Assembly (NCBI GenBank): GCA_002337455.1
Contig: DDGC01000001.1
Span: 146,927 to 210,926, forward strand
Source: Rhizobiales bacterium UBA1912
GTDB lineage: Bacteria > Pseudomonadota > Alphaproteobacteria > Rhizobiales > Devosiaceae
Reading direction: 5' to 3'
Length of the DNA: 64,000 bases
Below, piece after piece: positions 1-9,023 of this stretch (position 1 is the first letter of the stretch; each line of letters opens with the position of its first letter). The position numbers were made by a program, and so were the translations under genes. The notes beneath the pieces were generated by a model. It was not told the DNA's origin. It searched no databases and saw only the letters and a program-made list of their open reading frames with translations.

Positions 1-581
1 TGGGATTGAGCCCCGACTATGCGGGCCGTTATCCGCATGCTTTTTCGGGCGGCCAGCGCCAGCGCGTCGCCATAGCGCGGGCTCTCGCTTCGGACCCTCA
101 ATTGGTGATTGCCGACGAGGCGGTGTCGGCGCTCGACGTATCGGTCCAGACCCAGATCATCAATCTGATGAAACGCCTGCAGCGCCAGCACGGGCTGACC
201 TATCTGTTCGTGTCGCACGACCTGGGCGTCATCGCCAACATCTCCGATCGCGTTGCGGTGATGTATGCGGGGCGCATCGTCGAGATCGGCCGCACGGCGC
301 AAATTTTCCAGGCTCCGCGACATCCCTATACCGAGGCGCTGCTCGCCGCCATTCCGGGCAAGGCGCGGCGCGGGCTTGCGACGGCGACCGGGCGTATCGA
401 CGGTCACGCGCCCTCGGGCGGGGCGAGTGAAACCGGTTGCGCGTTTGCCAACCGCTGCCCCTATGCGGTGGCTTTGTGCCGTTCGGCGGTGCCAAAGCTC
501 GAGGGCCGTGGGCCGGACCAGCCGGTGGCCTGCCACCGGGCGGGCGAGCTGGCCCTCGTCTCGCCGGTCCGGGCCCCATAA
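1..581 (+). CDS. Oligopeptide/dipeptide ABC transporter ATP-binding protein, C-terminal part
   Basis: The reading frame is open from the window edge, so the N-terminus with the Walker A motif lies outside. What remains starts just before the ABC signature (FSGGQRQRVAIARALA), followed by Walker B and D-loop (LVIADEAVSALDVS) and the switch His (FVSHDLG). The C-terminal oligopeptide-transporter extension follows, with its Cys pattern (GCAFANRCPYAVALC) and HPYTEALL motif. That extension is typical of the DppF/OppF class, which powers peptide or glutathione-like uptake at the inner membrane. Walker B reads DEA instead of the usual DEP. Its permease and binding-protein partners are probably upstream of the window. 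Confidence 0.93.
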   Translation, partial: GLSPDYAGRYPHAFSGGQRQRVAIARALASDPQLVIADEAVSALDVSVQTQIINLMKRLQRQHGLTYLFVSHDLGVIANISDRVAVMYAGRIVEIGRTAQIFQAPRHPYTEALLAAIPGKARRGLATATGRIDGHAPSGGASETGCAFANRCPYAVALCRSAVPKLEGRGPDQPVACHRAGELALVSPVRAP

Positions 582-607
582 TTTCAAGCTTTAAATCGAG
601 TTTTTCC

Positions 608-1744
608 ATGCCCGCCCTTCTGGCGCCAGCGCTGCTGTTTTTTTCCAACGCGCTGATGCACATAACGCTGTTTACCCGCTTGCCCGAAATCGTCGGGGCT
701 GCCGGACTCGACAAGGCACAGCTCGGACTGGCCCTGCTGGGATTGCCGGTCGGTACGGTGCTGGCACTGCCGGTGGCCGGCCGGCTCAATGACCGGCTGG
801 GCCCCCATGTCGCGGCACCCGCCATGCTGGCGGCAAACGCCTTGCTGATGCCGCTGTTCGCGCTGGTGCCCGGGCTGGCCATCGGAGTTCTATTTGCGCT
901 CTACAGCTTTATCCGCACGGTGCTGGAGGTCGCTCAGAACATGGTGGCCATCGGCATCGAGCGGCGCACCGGCACGTCAGTCCTTTCGCGCAGCCATGGC
1001 TTCTGGTCGGTGGGGCTTTTTGCCGGATCGCTCGCCGCCGGTGGTCTCGCCGGGCTCGGCGCCGCGCCGTTCTGGCATCAGGTGATCATCAGTCTTGCCA
1101 CATTGATTTTCATTGCAGTGTTTGTGGCGATCGCGCCGCATGACGCCATGGCACGGCGCGAGCCATTGGCGAAGCGGCCGCGGTTTGCCATGCCCAACAG
1201 GGCCATCCTTTTGATCTTTGCGATGACCGTGGGGATCGGCTTGACCGAGGGCACGATCTACGACTGGTCGATCTTTTACATGCAGGAGGTGATCGGCACC
1301 GATGCTGCGACGGCGGGCTTTATTTTCGCCGCCTTCACCATTGGCATGGGGATAACCCGCATGGTCGGTGACAGCCTGCGCATGCGCTATTCGGGCGCCA
1401 CACTGGTGCGCGGCAGCGCGGTCTTGTGCGCGCTGGGCATCGGTGTGCTGCTCACGGGTTCCGGGCCGCTGCAGGCCGGTGTCGCGCTTGCCATGCTTGG
1501 GGCCGGGGTTGCCCTGAACGCCCCGATCGGTGTCGCTGTCGTTGCAAAACTCCCCGGCCGTTCGACCGCCGAAAACATGGCTGCGCTCTCGATGGTGGCG
1601 CTAATCGCCACGTTCGGCGTTCCGGCGCTTTTCGGCTTTGTGGCGGAGTCGTTTGGCTTGCGCACGGTTTTTGCAGGCCTCGTGCCTTTTCTGGTCATCG
1701 GCTTTTTGCTGGCGCCAGTGGCGGGACGCCGCGCTGACCGATAG
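608..1744 (+). CDS. MFS transporter
   Basis: A 378-residue, strongly hydrophobic protein with about 12 membrane segments and an arginine-rich end (AGRRADR). The first half carries an MFS-like loop (GRLNDRLGPH around residue 58), so this is a major facilitator superfamily permease, probably an efflux or small-metabolite carrier. The ATG at 608 was chosen because longer frames would run deep into the upstream ATPase gene; the ribosome site in front of it is poor. It lies 26 bp after the ABC gene and may be co-transcribed. The substrate cannot be read from the sequence. Confidence 0.85.
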   Translation: MPALLAPALLFFSNALMHITLFTRLPEIVGAAGLDKAQLGLALLGLPVGTVLALPVAGRLNDRLGPHVAAPAMLAANALLMPLFALVPGLAIGVLFALYSFIRTVLEVAQNMVAIGIERRTGTSVLSRSHGFWSVGLFAGSLAAGGLAGLGAAPFWHQVIISLATLIFIAVFVAIAPHDAMARREPLAKRPRFAMPNRAILLIFAMTVGIGLTEGTIYDWSIFYMQEVIGTDAATAGFIFAAFTIGMGITRMVGDSLRMRYSGATLVRGSAVLCALGIGVLLTGSGPLQAGVALAMLGAGVALNAPIGVAVVAKLPGRSTAENMAALSMVALIATFGVPALFGFVAESFGLRTVFAGLVPFLVIGFLLAPVAGRRADR

Positions 1745-1914
1745 CGGCAGGCGATATTCACCAAGGGCCCCGGCGCGGTTCCGCATCCCGACTGGAGATC
1801 GGAATAAATTCCTTGCTCTCGGGCGCTTTTTAGATCGCGCATTCACATAGCCCCGTCGAGGGCGCAAAGCCCGATCCTTAGTATGGCGTCAGGTTTAAAC
1901 GCACGGAGGCATTC

Positions 1915-2904
1915 GTGAAAAAAATTGTTCTGACGCTGGCCCTTGCCCTTGCCGCTACCCCCGCAGCAGCCCAGTCCACCGATATTCTCAACGTCTCCTA
2001 CGATATCGCGCGCGAGCTTTATGCGTCGATCAACGAGGCCTTCATTCCCTATTATGCCGAGCAGACGGGCACACAATTGACCGTCAACCAGTCCCACGCC
2101 GGGTCTTCGACGCAGGCGCGGGCCATTCTCGAAGGGCTGCAGGCGGACGTCGTGACCTTCAACCAGGTGACCGACATCAACGTTCTGGCCCAGAACGGGT
2201 TTGTGGCCGAGGACTGGCAAGCGGCGTTTCCCAACAACGCATCGCCCTATTATTCTCTGCCGGCCTTTCTGGTGCGCGCGGGCAACCCCAAGGGCATCGA
2301 GGATTGGGACGATCTGGTGCGCGACGATGTTGCGGTGATCTTGCCCAATCCCAAGACGTCGGGCAATGCGCGCTACACGTATCTGGCGGCGCGCGCCTTC
2401 GCCAATGACGCGTTCGGTGGCGACGACGCGCAGGTGGCAGAATTTCTCACCAGCTTTTTCGGCAATGTTCCGGTGTTTGAAACCGGCGGGCGCGGCGCGA
2501 CGACCGCCTTCGTCGAACGGCGTCTGGGTGACGTGCTGATTACCTTCGAGGCCGAAGCGCTGGCCATTGCCGCGCAACAGGGTTCCGACTACGAAGTCGT
2601 GGTGCCCAGCGTGTCGCTTCTGGCAGAATTCCCTGTCGCGGTGGTCGATCGCGTTGCCGAGGCACGGGGTTCACGCGAGATTGCGCAGGCCTATCTCGAA
2701 TTTCTCTATTCAACACAGGGCCAGGAAATCCTGGCACAGAACTTCAACCGCGTTCATGACGAAGCGGTGGTTGCCGAATATGCGGACAATTTCCCTGAAG
2801 TCCGGCTGGTGACCGTCGAGGACGAGTTCGGCGGTTGGGATCGGGCGTCCGAAGAGCACTTCGCCGAGGGCGGATTGCTCGACCAGGTGTTTTTGAACCA
2901 GTAA
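1915..2904 (+). CDS. cysP: Sulfate/thiosulfate ABC transporter substrate-binding protein
   Basis: A 329-residue periplasmic binding protein with a clear Sec signal peptide (MKKIVLTLALALAATPAAAQ). The mature part has family motifs of the Sbp/CysP group: LNVSYDIARELY near the start, QSHAGSSTQARAI, ADVVTFNQVTD, and NPKTSGNARYTYL. These residues line the sulfate pocket in the family. The start is GTG at 1915, preceded by GGAGG at 1905-1909. It opens the cysP-cysT-cysW run and would deliver sulfate or thiosulfate to the two permeases for cysteine synthesis. Sbp and CysP cannot be told apart with certainty here. Confidence 0.95.
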   Translation: MKKIVLTLALALAATPAAAQSTDILNVSYDIARELYASINEAFIPYYAEQTGTQLTVNQSHAGSSTQARAILEGLQADVVTFNQVTDINVLAQNGFVAEDWQAAFPNNASPYYSLPAFLVRAGNPKGIEDWDDLVRDDVAVILPNPKTSGNARYTYLAARAFANDAFGGDDAQVAEFLTSFFGNVPVFETGGRGATTAFVERRLGDVLITFEAEALAIAAQQGSDYEVVVPSVSLLAEFPVAVVDRVAEARGSREIAQAYLEFLYSTQGQEILAQNFNRVHDEAVVAEYADNFPEVRLVTVEDEFGGWDRASEEHFAEGGLLDQVFLNQ

Positions 2905-2977
2905 GAGATCGGCATCTGCAATTTTTGGCGGCGTGATTGTTTCAGTCACGCCGCTTCTGACGATTTGGAGCGATAGG

Positions 2978-3823
2978 TTGGGCCTGGCGCAGAGACTGCA
3001 CAGAAAATCGATCCTGCCGGGCTTCGGGCTGTCGCTGGGCATCACGCTGACCTACGCGACGGTCATCATCGTTTTGCCGCTGGCCGCGATGTTTCTCAAG
3101 ACGGCCAGCCTGGGATTCGATGAGTTCATTCGCGTGACGACCTCGTCGCGCGCTCTTTCGGCCTATTGGATCACCTTTTCATCGGCTGCGCTGGCGGCAG
3201 TCATTGATGCGGTGATCGGGCTGTTGCTGGCGTGGGTTCTGGTGCGCTACCGGTTTCCTGGACGGCGGGCGCTCGATGCGCTGATCGACCTGCCCTTTGC
3301 GCTGCCGACGGCGGTGGCCGGGTTGATGCTGGTGACGCTTTTTGCGCCCAATGGCTGGTATGGCGGGCTGCTCGAACCGATGGGGTTGCAGGTCAACTAC
3401 ACCCAGATCGGTATTGTCATCGCTATGGCGTTCACCAGCCTGCCGTTTGTGGTGCGCTCGGTGCAGCCGGTGCTCGAAGAGTTCGAGGGCGAGTTCGAGG
3501 AAGCGGCGAGGAGCCTTGGGGCGTCCAATATTCAGGTTTTTGCGCGGGTGATCTGGCCGGCCATCCTGCCGGCGTTTCTCACCGGGACCGTGCTCAGCTT
3601 TGCCCGCTCGCTGGGGGAATTCGGCGCTGTGGTGTTTATCGCAGGCAATATTCCGGGCATGACCGAAATCGTGTCGCTGCTGATCTATATCCGGCTCGAT
3701 GAATACAATTATCCCGCCGCCGCCGCGCTGGCGAGCGTGTTGCTGGTGGCTTCATTTGCGACGCTTCTGGCGACCAACGGGCTGCAGGCCTGGCAGATGC
3801 GCTATGCGGAGGGTTCGCGATGA
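2978..3823 (+). CDS. cysT: Sulfate/thiosulfate ABC transporter permease CysT
   Basis: Inner-membrane permease with the CysT N-terminal signature (LPGFGLSLGITLTY) and about six membrane segments. The binding-protein-dependent permease loop EEAARSLGAS...FARVIWPAILPAF contacts the ATPase, and SFARSLGEFGAVVFIAGN is a CysT hallmark. TTG at 2978 has a good GGAG eight bases upstream. A GTG at 2933 in the same frame would add 15 residues and is the alternative start. It follows cysP by about 70 bp and overlaps cysW by four bases. Confidence 0.93.
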   Translation: MGLAQRLHRKSILPGFGLSLGITLTYATVIIVLPLAAMFLKTASLGFDEFIRVTTSSRALSAYWITFSSAALAAVIDAVIGLLLAWVLVRYRFPGRRALDALIDLPFALPTAVAGLMLVTLFAPNGWYGGLLEPMGLQVNYTQIGIVIAMAFTSLPFVVRSVQPVLEEFEGEFEEAARSLGASNIQVFARVIWPAILPAFLTGTVLSFARSLGEFGAVVFIAGNIPGMTEIVSLLIYIRLDEYNYPAAAALASVLLVASFATLLATNGLQAWQMRYAEGSR

Positions 3824-4653
3824 GTGCGATAGCGGCGGCGAAGAAGCGGCAGCGCAGTTCTGGAGAGCGTGTCCTGATCGGTGCGGCGCTGGTTACGGCC
3901 GCGCTGGTGCTTGTGGTTCCACTGGCCCTGATTTTCGCCTTTGCGTTCCGTGAAGGCTGGGGCACATATCTGGCCAACGTGCTCGAACCCAATACGCTGC
4001 ATGCTGTGTGGCTGACCATGCTGACGGCGCTTGTCGTCGTGCCGATCAATATGGGCTTTGGCATTGCGGTGGCCTGGCTGGTGACCCGGCATCGGTTCGT
4101 GGGGCGGAGCCTGCTGATTACCATTGTCGAGCTGCCGTTTTCGGTCAGCCCGATCGTTGCCGGTGTCACCTACCTGTTTCTTTATGGCGGGCAGGGGTTG
4201 CTGGGGCCAACTCTGATCGCGGCCGGGTTTCCGATCATGTTTACAGTGTTCGCGATCTTTCTCGTGAGCCTGTTCGTCACCGCGCCCTATGTGGCGCGCG
4301 AGCTGATCCCATTGATGCAACAGCAGGGCACGGCGGACGAGGAAGCGGCGCTTTCGCTTGGGGCGAACGGGCGGCAGATGTTCTGGTTCGTTACCCTGCC
4401 CAATATCCGCTGGGCGCTGCTTTACGGAGCGATCCTGTGTAATGCGCGGGTGATGGGGGAGTTCGGGGCCGTCTCGGTGGTTTCCGGCGCCATCAGGGGC
4501 CAGACCAACACACTGCCGCTGCAGATTTCATTGCTGTTCAATGATTTCAACGTCACTGGCGCTTTTGCCGCCGCAACGCTGCTGGCCATGCTGGCGGTGC
4601 TGACCATCGTTCTCAAGGCGCTTCTGGAATGGGGTGGCGGGACAGCGCGCTAG
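3820..4653 (+). CDS. cysW: Sulfate/thiosulfate ABC transporter permease CysW
   Basis: A 277-residue integral membrane protein with six hydrophobic segments. It has the EAA loop (DEEAALSLGANGRQMFWFVTLPNIRWALLYG) and the CysW-type motif NARVMGEFGAVSVVSGAIRGQT. Its ATG overlaps the cysT stop codon (ATGA), so the two permeases are translationally coupled and would form the heterodimeric channel. A short GC-rich hairpin lies just behind the gene, and cysA converges from the other strand. Confidence 0.95.
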   Translation: MSAIAAAKKRQRSSGERVLIGAALVTAALVLVVPLALIFAFAFREGWGTYLANVLEPNTLHAVWLTMLTALVVVPINMGFGIAVAWLVTRHRFVGRSLLITIVELPFSVSPIVAGVTYLFLYGGQGLLGPTLIAAGFPIMFTVFAIFLVSLFVTAPYVARELIPLMQQQGTADEEAALSLGANGRQMFWFVTLPNIRWALLYGAILCNARVMGEFGAVSVVSGAIRGQTNTLPLQISLLFNDFNVTGAFAAATLLAMLAVLTIVLKALLEWGGGTAR

Positions 4654-4712
4654 AGCATTTCAGCGCTTCCTTGAAGCGCCTCAACTGCTCTAAGTCTTTG
4701 TTTTGTCGCGTT
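4653..4712. repeat. Degenerate Rhizobiales-type intergenic element, copy A
   Basis: AGAGCATTTCAGCG at the left end, CTGCTCTAAG in the middle and GTCTTTGTTTTGTCGCG at the right resemble a roughly 100-bp palindromic intergenic repeat that I recall from Rhizobiales genomes. The TTTGTTTTGTCG core occurs again at about 32415 and 47030 in this window. The family assignment is from memory, not from a search. Confidence 0.4.
4663..4679. terminator. Hairpin between convergent cysW and cysA
   Basis: A perfect seven-base stem (GCGCTTC / GAAGCGC) with a CTT loop, placed 10 bases after the cysW stop. No long T run follows on either strand, although a T-rich stretch starts at about 4694. It probably acts as a weak bidirectional terminator or RNA end-protecting hairpin. 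It is part of a degenerate intergenic repeat element (4653-4712). Confidence 0.45.
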
Positions 4713-4727
4713 TCCCCTGACGTTCCG

Positions 4728-5765
4728 TCAGGCAGCAAATACGCTCCAGCGCTTTGGCCTGAAGGCAATGCGGGAGTCGGCCGTCTCGGGGTGATCGGCG
4801 GGAATTTCGATTTCGACGCGCTGCTGGGCGCCGCCCACTTCGAGTTCGACCTGACGCGTGCCCGCCGTGCGACGACTGGACACCACGGTTCCGGCGATGG
4901 CGGTTTCTTCGCCTGATACGATTTCGACATCGTGAGGGCGGAAAAACAAATGCCCCCGCCCGTCAGCGATACCGCGTGAATCAAGGCCCAGCGGACGATC
5001 GGCGAAATAGAGCTGGCCGCGTTCGATGGTAACGCGGAGTTTCGAGGATTCCCCGATAAAGGAAAATACCGTCGGGGAATTGGGCGTGTCGTAGACCTCA
5101 TCGGGCTTACCGATCTGTTCGATCTTGCCCTGGCTCATGACGACGACGCGGTCGGCCAGTTCGAGTGCTTCTTCCTGATCGTGGGTGACGAAGACGGTCG
5201 TGTGGCCGGTGGAATCATGGACTTCACGCAACCAGCGGCGCAACTCCTTGCGCACCTGGGCATCGAGCGCGCCGAAGGGTTCATCGAGGAGCAGGACTTT
5301 GGGTTCGATGGCCAGCGCACGTGCCAGAGCCACGCGCTGACGCTGTCCGCCCGAAAGCTGGTTGGGGTATCGCTTTTCGAGCCCTTGGAGCTGGACGAAT
5401 TCGAGCAGGTCACGAGCCCGCTTTTCGATCTCGCTTTTCGACGGACGCTCGCTGCCCTTTCGCACCTTGAGCCCGAAGCCGACATTGTCGAGGACGCTCA
5501 TGTGGCGGAACAGGGCATAATGCTGGAAGACAAACCCAACATTGCGCTCCTGGACGGATTTGAGCGAGGCGTCCTCATCGCCGAAATAGATTGCGCCTTC
5601 GGTGGGAAAATCGAGCCCGGCGATCAGCCGCAACAGCGTGGTCTTGCCCGAGCCGGATGGGCCGAGCAGCGCAATAAGCTCGCCCGATTTGATGTCGAGG
5701 GAGACATCGTAAAGGGCGGGGAACCGCTCGAATTCCTTGCGCACGTTTTTGACTTTTACTTCCAT
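4728..5765 (-). CDS. cysA: Sulfate/thiosulfate ABC transporter ATP-binding protein CysA
   Basis: A 345-residue ATPase with Walker A (GPSGSGKTT), Q-loop, LSGGQRQRVALARALA signature, Walker B (VLLLDEPFGALD) and switch His (VFVTHDQEEA). The C-terminal TOBE-type domain contains FRPHDVEI, as in CysA. It would energise CysT-CysW. The ATG at 5765 (MEVKVKNV) matches family starts; an in-frame ATG at 5810 would add 15 residues with no family likeness. The gene is convergent with cysPTW rather than part of the same operon, so the ATPase must have its own promoter in 5766-6088. Confidence 0.94.
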   Translation of the reverse strand: MEVKVKNVRKEFERFPALYDVSLDIKSGELIALLGPSGSGKTTLLRLIAGLDFPTEGAIYFGDEDASLKSVQERNVGFVFQHYALFRHMSVLDNVGFGLKVRKGSERPSKSEIEKRARDLLEFVQLQGLEKRYPNQLSGGQRQRVALARALAIEPKVLLLDEPFGALDAQVRKELRRWLREVHDSTGHTTVFVTHDQEEALELADRVVVMSQGKIEQIGKPDEVYDTPNSPTVFSFIGESSKLRVTIERGQLYFADRPLGLDSRGIADGRGHLFFRPHDVEIVSGEETAIAGTVVSSRRTAGTRQVELEVGGAQQRVEIEIPADHPETADSRIAFRPKRWSVFAA

Positions 5766-6088
5766 CGGTGTCGTTCCGCCGCTCCAGCGTCTGTCTTGCG
5801 TCCCCGCCATCCGCGCTAGGTGGCGAATGAGGGCGAAGTGTTCATATAAAGGATTTCGCCTGTCCTGGCATGGTCAACATGTTGCCAACGGGAGTGTTTT
5901 CGCGGCGAGGGTGCCTTCGATAGTCGATTATTCCGCGCTGAGCGGAACGAGCAGCCTTGCTATCGTCGAGGGTTGAAACTTTCGGGAAAATATTTCAACC
6001 CAGCTGCCGTAAACCATCGCAAAGACTGGCAATGAGCCGGCAACGGACCTAACGTCGCCCCGCCGCAGATGATCTGGTCGAGAGGTAC

Positions 6089-7270
6089 ATGGCACCACAC
6101 GCGCTCAACCTGCGCCATTTGCGACTTGTGCTGGCCGTTGCCCAGACGGGCTCGATCACCAGGGCCGCACAAATGTGCAGTATATCCCAGCCGGCGGTGA
6201 CCCAGGCGCTCAAAAAGCTCGAGGCCCATTTCGGCGTCCCGTTGTTCGACCGCAATCTGAACGGCGTCTTCGTCAATGCCACGGGCCGCATTCTCGCTTC
6301 GCGCGTCGAGCGGGCAATGGCGCTGCTCGATACAGCGGCGGGCGCGCTTGGCACACTGCCGAGGTTGACGGCCAGCACGGCGCGGCTCAAGGCGCTGGTC
6401 GAGATGGCCCATGCCGAAAATTTTTCCATAGCGGCGCGCAATATGGGGATCGCGCAGCCGACAATTCATCGCGCGATTACCCAGCTCGAGGAGGAAGTGG
6501 GCCGAACGTTGTTTCAACGCACCCAGTTCGGTTCAATCCCCACGCGCTCGGGCCAATTGCTGGCCCAGGCGGCACAACTGGCCTTTGCCGAGTTGGCGCA
6601 GGCCGAGATGGAGATTGCCGAAGCGGTTGGGCATGGCACGCTTTCGATCACCATCGGCGGCATGCCGCTTTCGCGCTCCTACGTCTTGCCGGGGACCATC
6701 GCAAATTTTCAGGCCCGGCACCCGCAGATGCATTTCAGAATTGTCGAAGGGCCTTATGAGACGCTGCTGGCCGGATTGCGCCGGGCGGAAATCGATTTGC
6801 TGTTCGGGGCCTTGCGGTCCCCGGCGCCGGTCGATGACGTGATCCAGGAGCATCTTTTCGACGACGAATTGGTGATCGTTGCGGGGCCGCAGCACCCCTT
6901 AACCCGCATCGATGCGCCCGATTTCGCCCAGGCGCTGGCGTTTCCATGGGTTGTGGCCATCCCCGGCACGCCTGCCCGCGACCAGTTCGACGCGCATATT
7001 CTCAAATCGGGTGCCTATCTGCCGGCTACAATGGTTGAAACCAGCTCGATGATCCTGATGCGCGAACTGCTGCACAAGGGCCCTTATCTGGGTGCAGTCT
7101 CACGATTGCAGGCCGAAAGCGAAATCGGCAACGGGCTTATGACCGCGTTGCCGCTGAGCATCGCGGAGAGCCGGCGCGCCATCGGGCTGACAGTGCGCGC
7201 CAACTGGAAGCCAACCCGGATGCAGAACGATTTTCTGGATCTGGTCCGGGCCGAGTTCAAGAGCCGCTAA
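6089..7270 (+). CDS. LysR-family regulator with two tandem helix-turn-helix domains
   Basis: A 393-residue protein, about 90 longer than a usual LysR regulator. Residues 7-66 are a full LysR DNA-binding domain (LRHLRLVLAVAQTGSITRAA...SQPAVTQALKKLEAHFGVPLFDR). Residues 94-155 are a second, diverged copy (LKALVEMAHAENFSIAARNMGIAQPTIHRAITQLEEEVGRTLFQR). A normal LysR effector domain follows (about 180-393). It converges with galD, ending 9 bp from the galD stop, and is the most likely regulator of the oxalomesaconate operon. The effector is unknown; a pathway acid such as oxalomesaconate or a pyrone dicarboxylate is inference. Confidence 0.88.
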   Translation: MAPHALNLRHLRLVLAVAQTGSITRAAQMCSISQPAVTQALKKLEAHFGVPLFDRNLNGVFVNATGRILASRVERAMALLDTAAGALGTLPRLTASTARLKALVEMAHAENFSIAARNMGIAQPTIHRAITQLEEEVGRTLFQRTQFGSIPTRSGQLLAQAAQLAFAELAQAEMEIAEAVGHGTLSITIGGMPLSRSYVLPGTIANFQARHPQMHFRIVEGPYETLLAGLRRAEIDLLFGALRSPAPVDDVIQEHLFDDELVIVAGPQHPLTRIDAPDFAQALAFPWVVAIPGTPARDQFDAHILKSGAYLPATMVETSSMILMRELLHKGPYLGAVSRLQAESEIGNGLMTALPLSIAESRRAIGLTVRANWKPTRMQNDFLDLVRAEFKSR

Positions 7271-7279
7271 ACCGTTACG

Positions 7280-8359
7280 TTAGAAAACGAGGCCGTCGAC
7301 CAGCTTGCGGGCGGTGCGCAGGACGCCTGCTGACAGCAGATCGCCATTTGGATCGAGCTTGGCGACAACGGTGAACTCGCCGGTCGGGTGTTCAACAGAC
7401 ATCGATTTCTCATCTCCCCCCGCGATCTGCGCGTATCGTGCGGCCGGCCCTTCTGGGAGCAGGCACGCGCTGGCAACGCTGACCGCGGCCAGAACGCCGA
7501 TGGCATCGTGGCAGCGATGGGGAATGAAGCTACGCGTGGAAATGGCGCCGCCGTTCTGCGCGGGGCTGACCAAGGTCATCTTGGGAACCGACTTGGCGGC
7601 AACATCGCCCAAATTCATCATCGGACCGACTGCCAGCCTGATGTCTTCGAGGCGGGACCTGAGCGTTTCATTAGCCTCGAGTTCGGATGGAGATTCGGTG
7701 CCGGTGATGCCGAAATCGGCAGCATCGAGGATGACGCAGGGCATGCCGTTGTCAATCATGGTGACCTCGACGGCGTTGACGGTGTCCACAGCATTGCCGG
7801 TGGGCAGGAGGGCGCCACAGGTCGAGCCGGCGGTGTCCTCGAAAACGATGGGCATGGGCGCTGCGGTTCCGGGGACGCCATCGATACGGGCGCTGCCCGC
7901 ATAATCGACGACACCGTTGGGGGTCTGGACGCTGGCGGTTGCGACCTGACCGGTGTTTTCCATGAAGATGCGGACGTCGGTGACGCCGTCGCGCGCTGCG
8001 ATCAGACCACGCTCGATGGCGAACGGCCCGACGCCGGCAAGGATATTGCCGCAGTTCTGGCCGTCGGTGACTATAGGTTTGTCGACGAAGACCTGCAGGA
8101 ACAGATAGTCCACATCGACCCCCTCGCGTTCGGAGGGTTTGACCACAGCGACCTTGGAGGTCAGCGGATTGGCGCCGCCCATCCCGTCGATCTGGCGCGG
8201 ATCGGGCGAGCCCATGATCCTCAGAAGCAACCCATCGCGTTCGGCGGTGTCGGACGGCAGGTCCTGGGCAAGAAAGTACCCACCCTTGGAGGTGCCGCCG
8301 CGCATCCACATGACGCGCGTACCATCGATTTTGTCCCCGACCGCAGTTGGTTCAGACAT
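7280..8359 (-). CDS. galD: 4-oxalomesaconate tautomerase (GalD/PrpF-like)
   Basis: A 359-residue protein of the PrpF/GalD isomerase family. The diagnostic N-terminus MWMRGGTSKGGYF is present, followed by GSPDPRQIDGMGG, SKVAVV, QNCGNI and late GGAI...SFIPHRCHDAIG motifs. In the gallate/protocatechuate 4,5-cleavage route this enzyme interconverts keto and enol forms of 4-oxalomesaconate, the product of pyrone dicarboxylate hydrolysis. The ATG at 8359 overlaps the ligK stop by eight bases; longer frames only run antiparallel through ligK. It is the last gene of the dioxygenase-galB-ligK-galD operon. PrpF-type aconitate isomerases are close relatives, so the substrate rests on its neighbours. Confidence 0.88.
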   Translation of the reverse strand: MSEPTAVGDKIDGTRVMWMRGGTSKGGYFLAQDLPSDTAERDGLLLRIMGSPDPRQIDGMGGANPLTSKVAVVKPSEREGVDVDYLFLQVFVDKPIVTDGQNCGNILAGVGPFAIERGLIAARDGVTDVRIFMENTGQVATASVQTPNGVVDYAGSARIDGVPGTAAPMPIVFEDTAGSTCGALLPTGNAVDTVNAVEVTMIDNGMPCVILDAADFGITGTESPSELEANETLRSRLEDIRLAVGPMMNLGDVAAKSVPKMTLVSPAQNGGAISTRSFIPHRCHDAIGVLAAVSVASACLLPEGPAARYAQIAGGDEKSMSVEHPTGEFTVVAKLDPNGDLLSAGVLRTARKLVDGLVF

Positions 8360-9023
8360 ATTTGAGGCCCTTTTCCTTGAGCCTTTCGCGCATGCCGTAG
8401 ATATCGAGGCCGAGTTCGCCGGCGGCGAGGCGCTTGCGCTTTGCCTCTTCGTTTTCGACGCGCTGGCGCGATGCTTCGAGCACCTGCGTCGCTTCTTCGC
8501 GCCGCACGACGCACACCCCGTCATCATCGGCGACGATGATATCGCCGGGATTGACCATCTCACCCGCGCAGACGATGGGCACATTGACCGAGCCCAGGGT
8601 TTCCTTGACTGTCCCTTGCGCAAAGATCGCCCTGGACCAGACCGGGAAATTCATCGTCGTGAGATCGGCGACGTCACGGACCCCTGCGTCGATGATGAGG
8701 CCCTTGCAGCCGCGCGCGAGAGCCGAGGTGGCCAGAAGATCGCCAAAATAGCCGGCGTCCGATGGCGAGGTGGGGGCGAGGACAAGGATGTCACCATCCT
8801 TGAGTTGTTCGATGGCCACATGGACCATCCAGTTGTCGCAGGGCGGGGCCGAAATGGTGACGGCGGAAGCGGCCAGCCGCGCGCCGGTATAGATGGGCCG
8901 CATGTAAGCAGCCAGGAGCCCCTTGCGCCCTTGGGCTTCATGCACCGTCGCAACGCCGCATTCGGCAAGTCCGGCAACGATTGCGGGATCGGCCCGCTCG
9001 ATGTTCTGAACCACGACCCCCAT
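8352..9023 (-). CDS. ligK: 4-carboxy-4-hydroxy-2-oxoadipate aldolase / oxaloacetate decarboxylase
   Basis: A 223-residue RraA-fold class II pyruvate aldolase. It has ATVHEAQG near residue 26, a glycine-rich loop (GYFGDLLATSALARGCKGLIIDAGVRDVADL) with the catalytic Arg-Asp pair, and the late PGDIIVADDDGV motif of the LigK/HMG aldolase family. It splits 4-carboxy-4-hydroxy-2-oxoadipate to pyruvate and oxaloacetate using a divalent metal. Its start overlaps the galB stop by one base, and galD follows with an eight-base overlap, so translation is tightly coupled. Pseudomonas literature calls the equivalent galC. Confidence 0.9.
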   Translation of the reverse strand: MGVVVQNIERADPAIVAGLAECGVATVHEAQGRKGLLAAYMRPIYTGARLAASAVTISAPPCDNWMVHVAIEQLKDGDILVLAPTSPSDAGYFGDLLATSALARGCKGLIIDAGVRDVADLTTMNFPVWSRAIFAQGTVKETLGSVNVPIVCAGEMVNPGDIIVADDDGVCVVRREEATQVLEASRQRVENEEAKRKRLAAGELGLDIYGMRERLKEKGLKYV

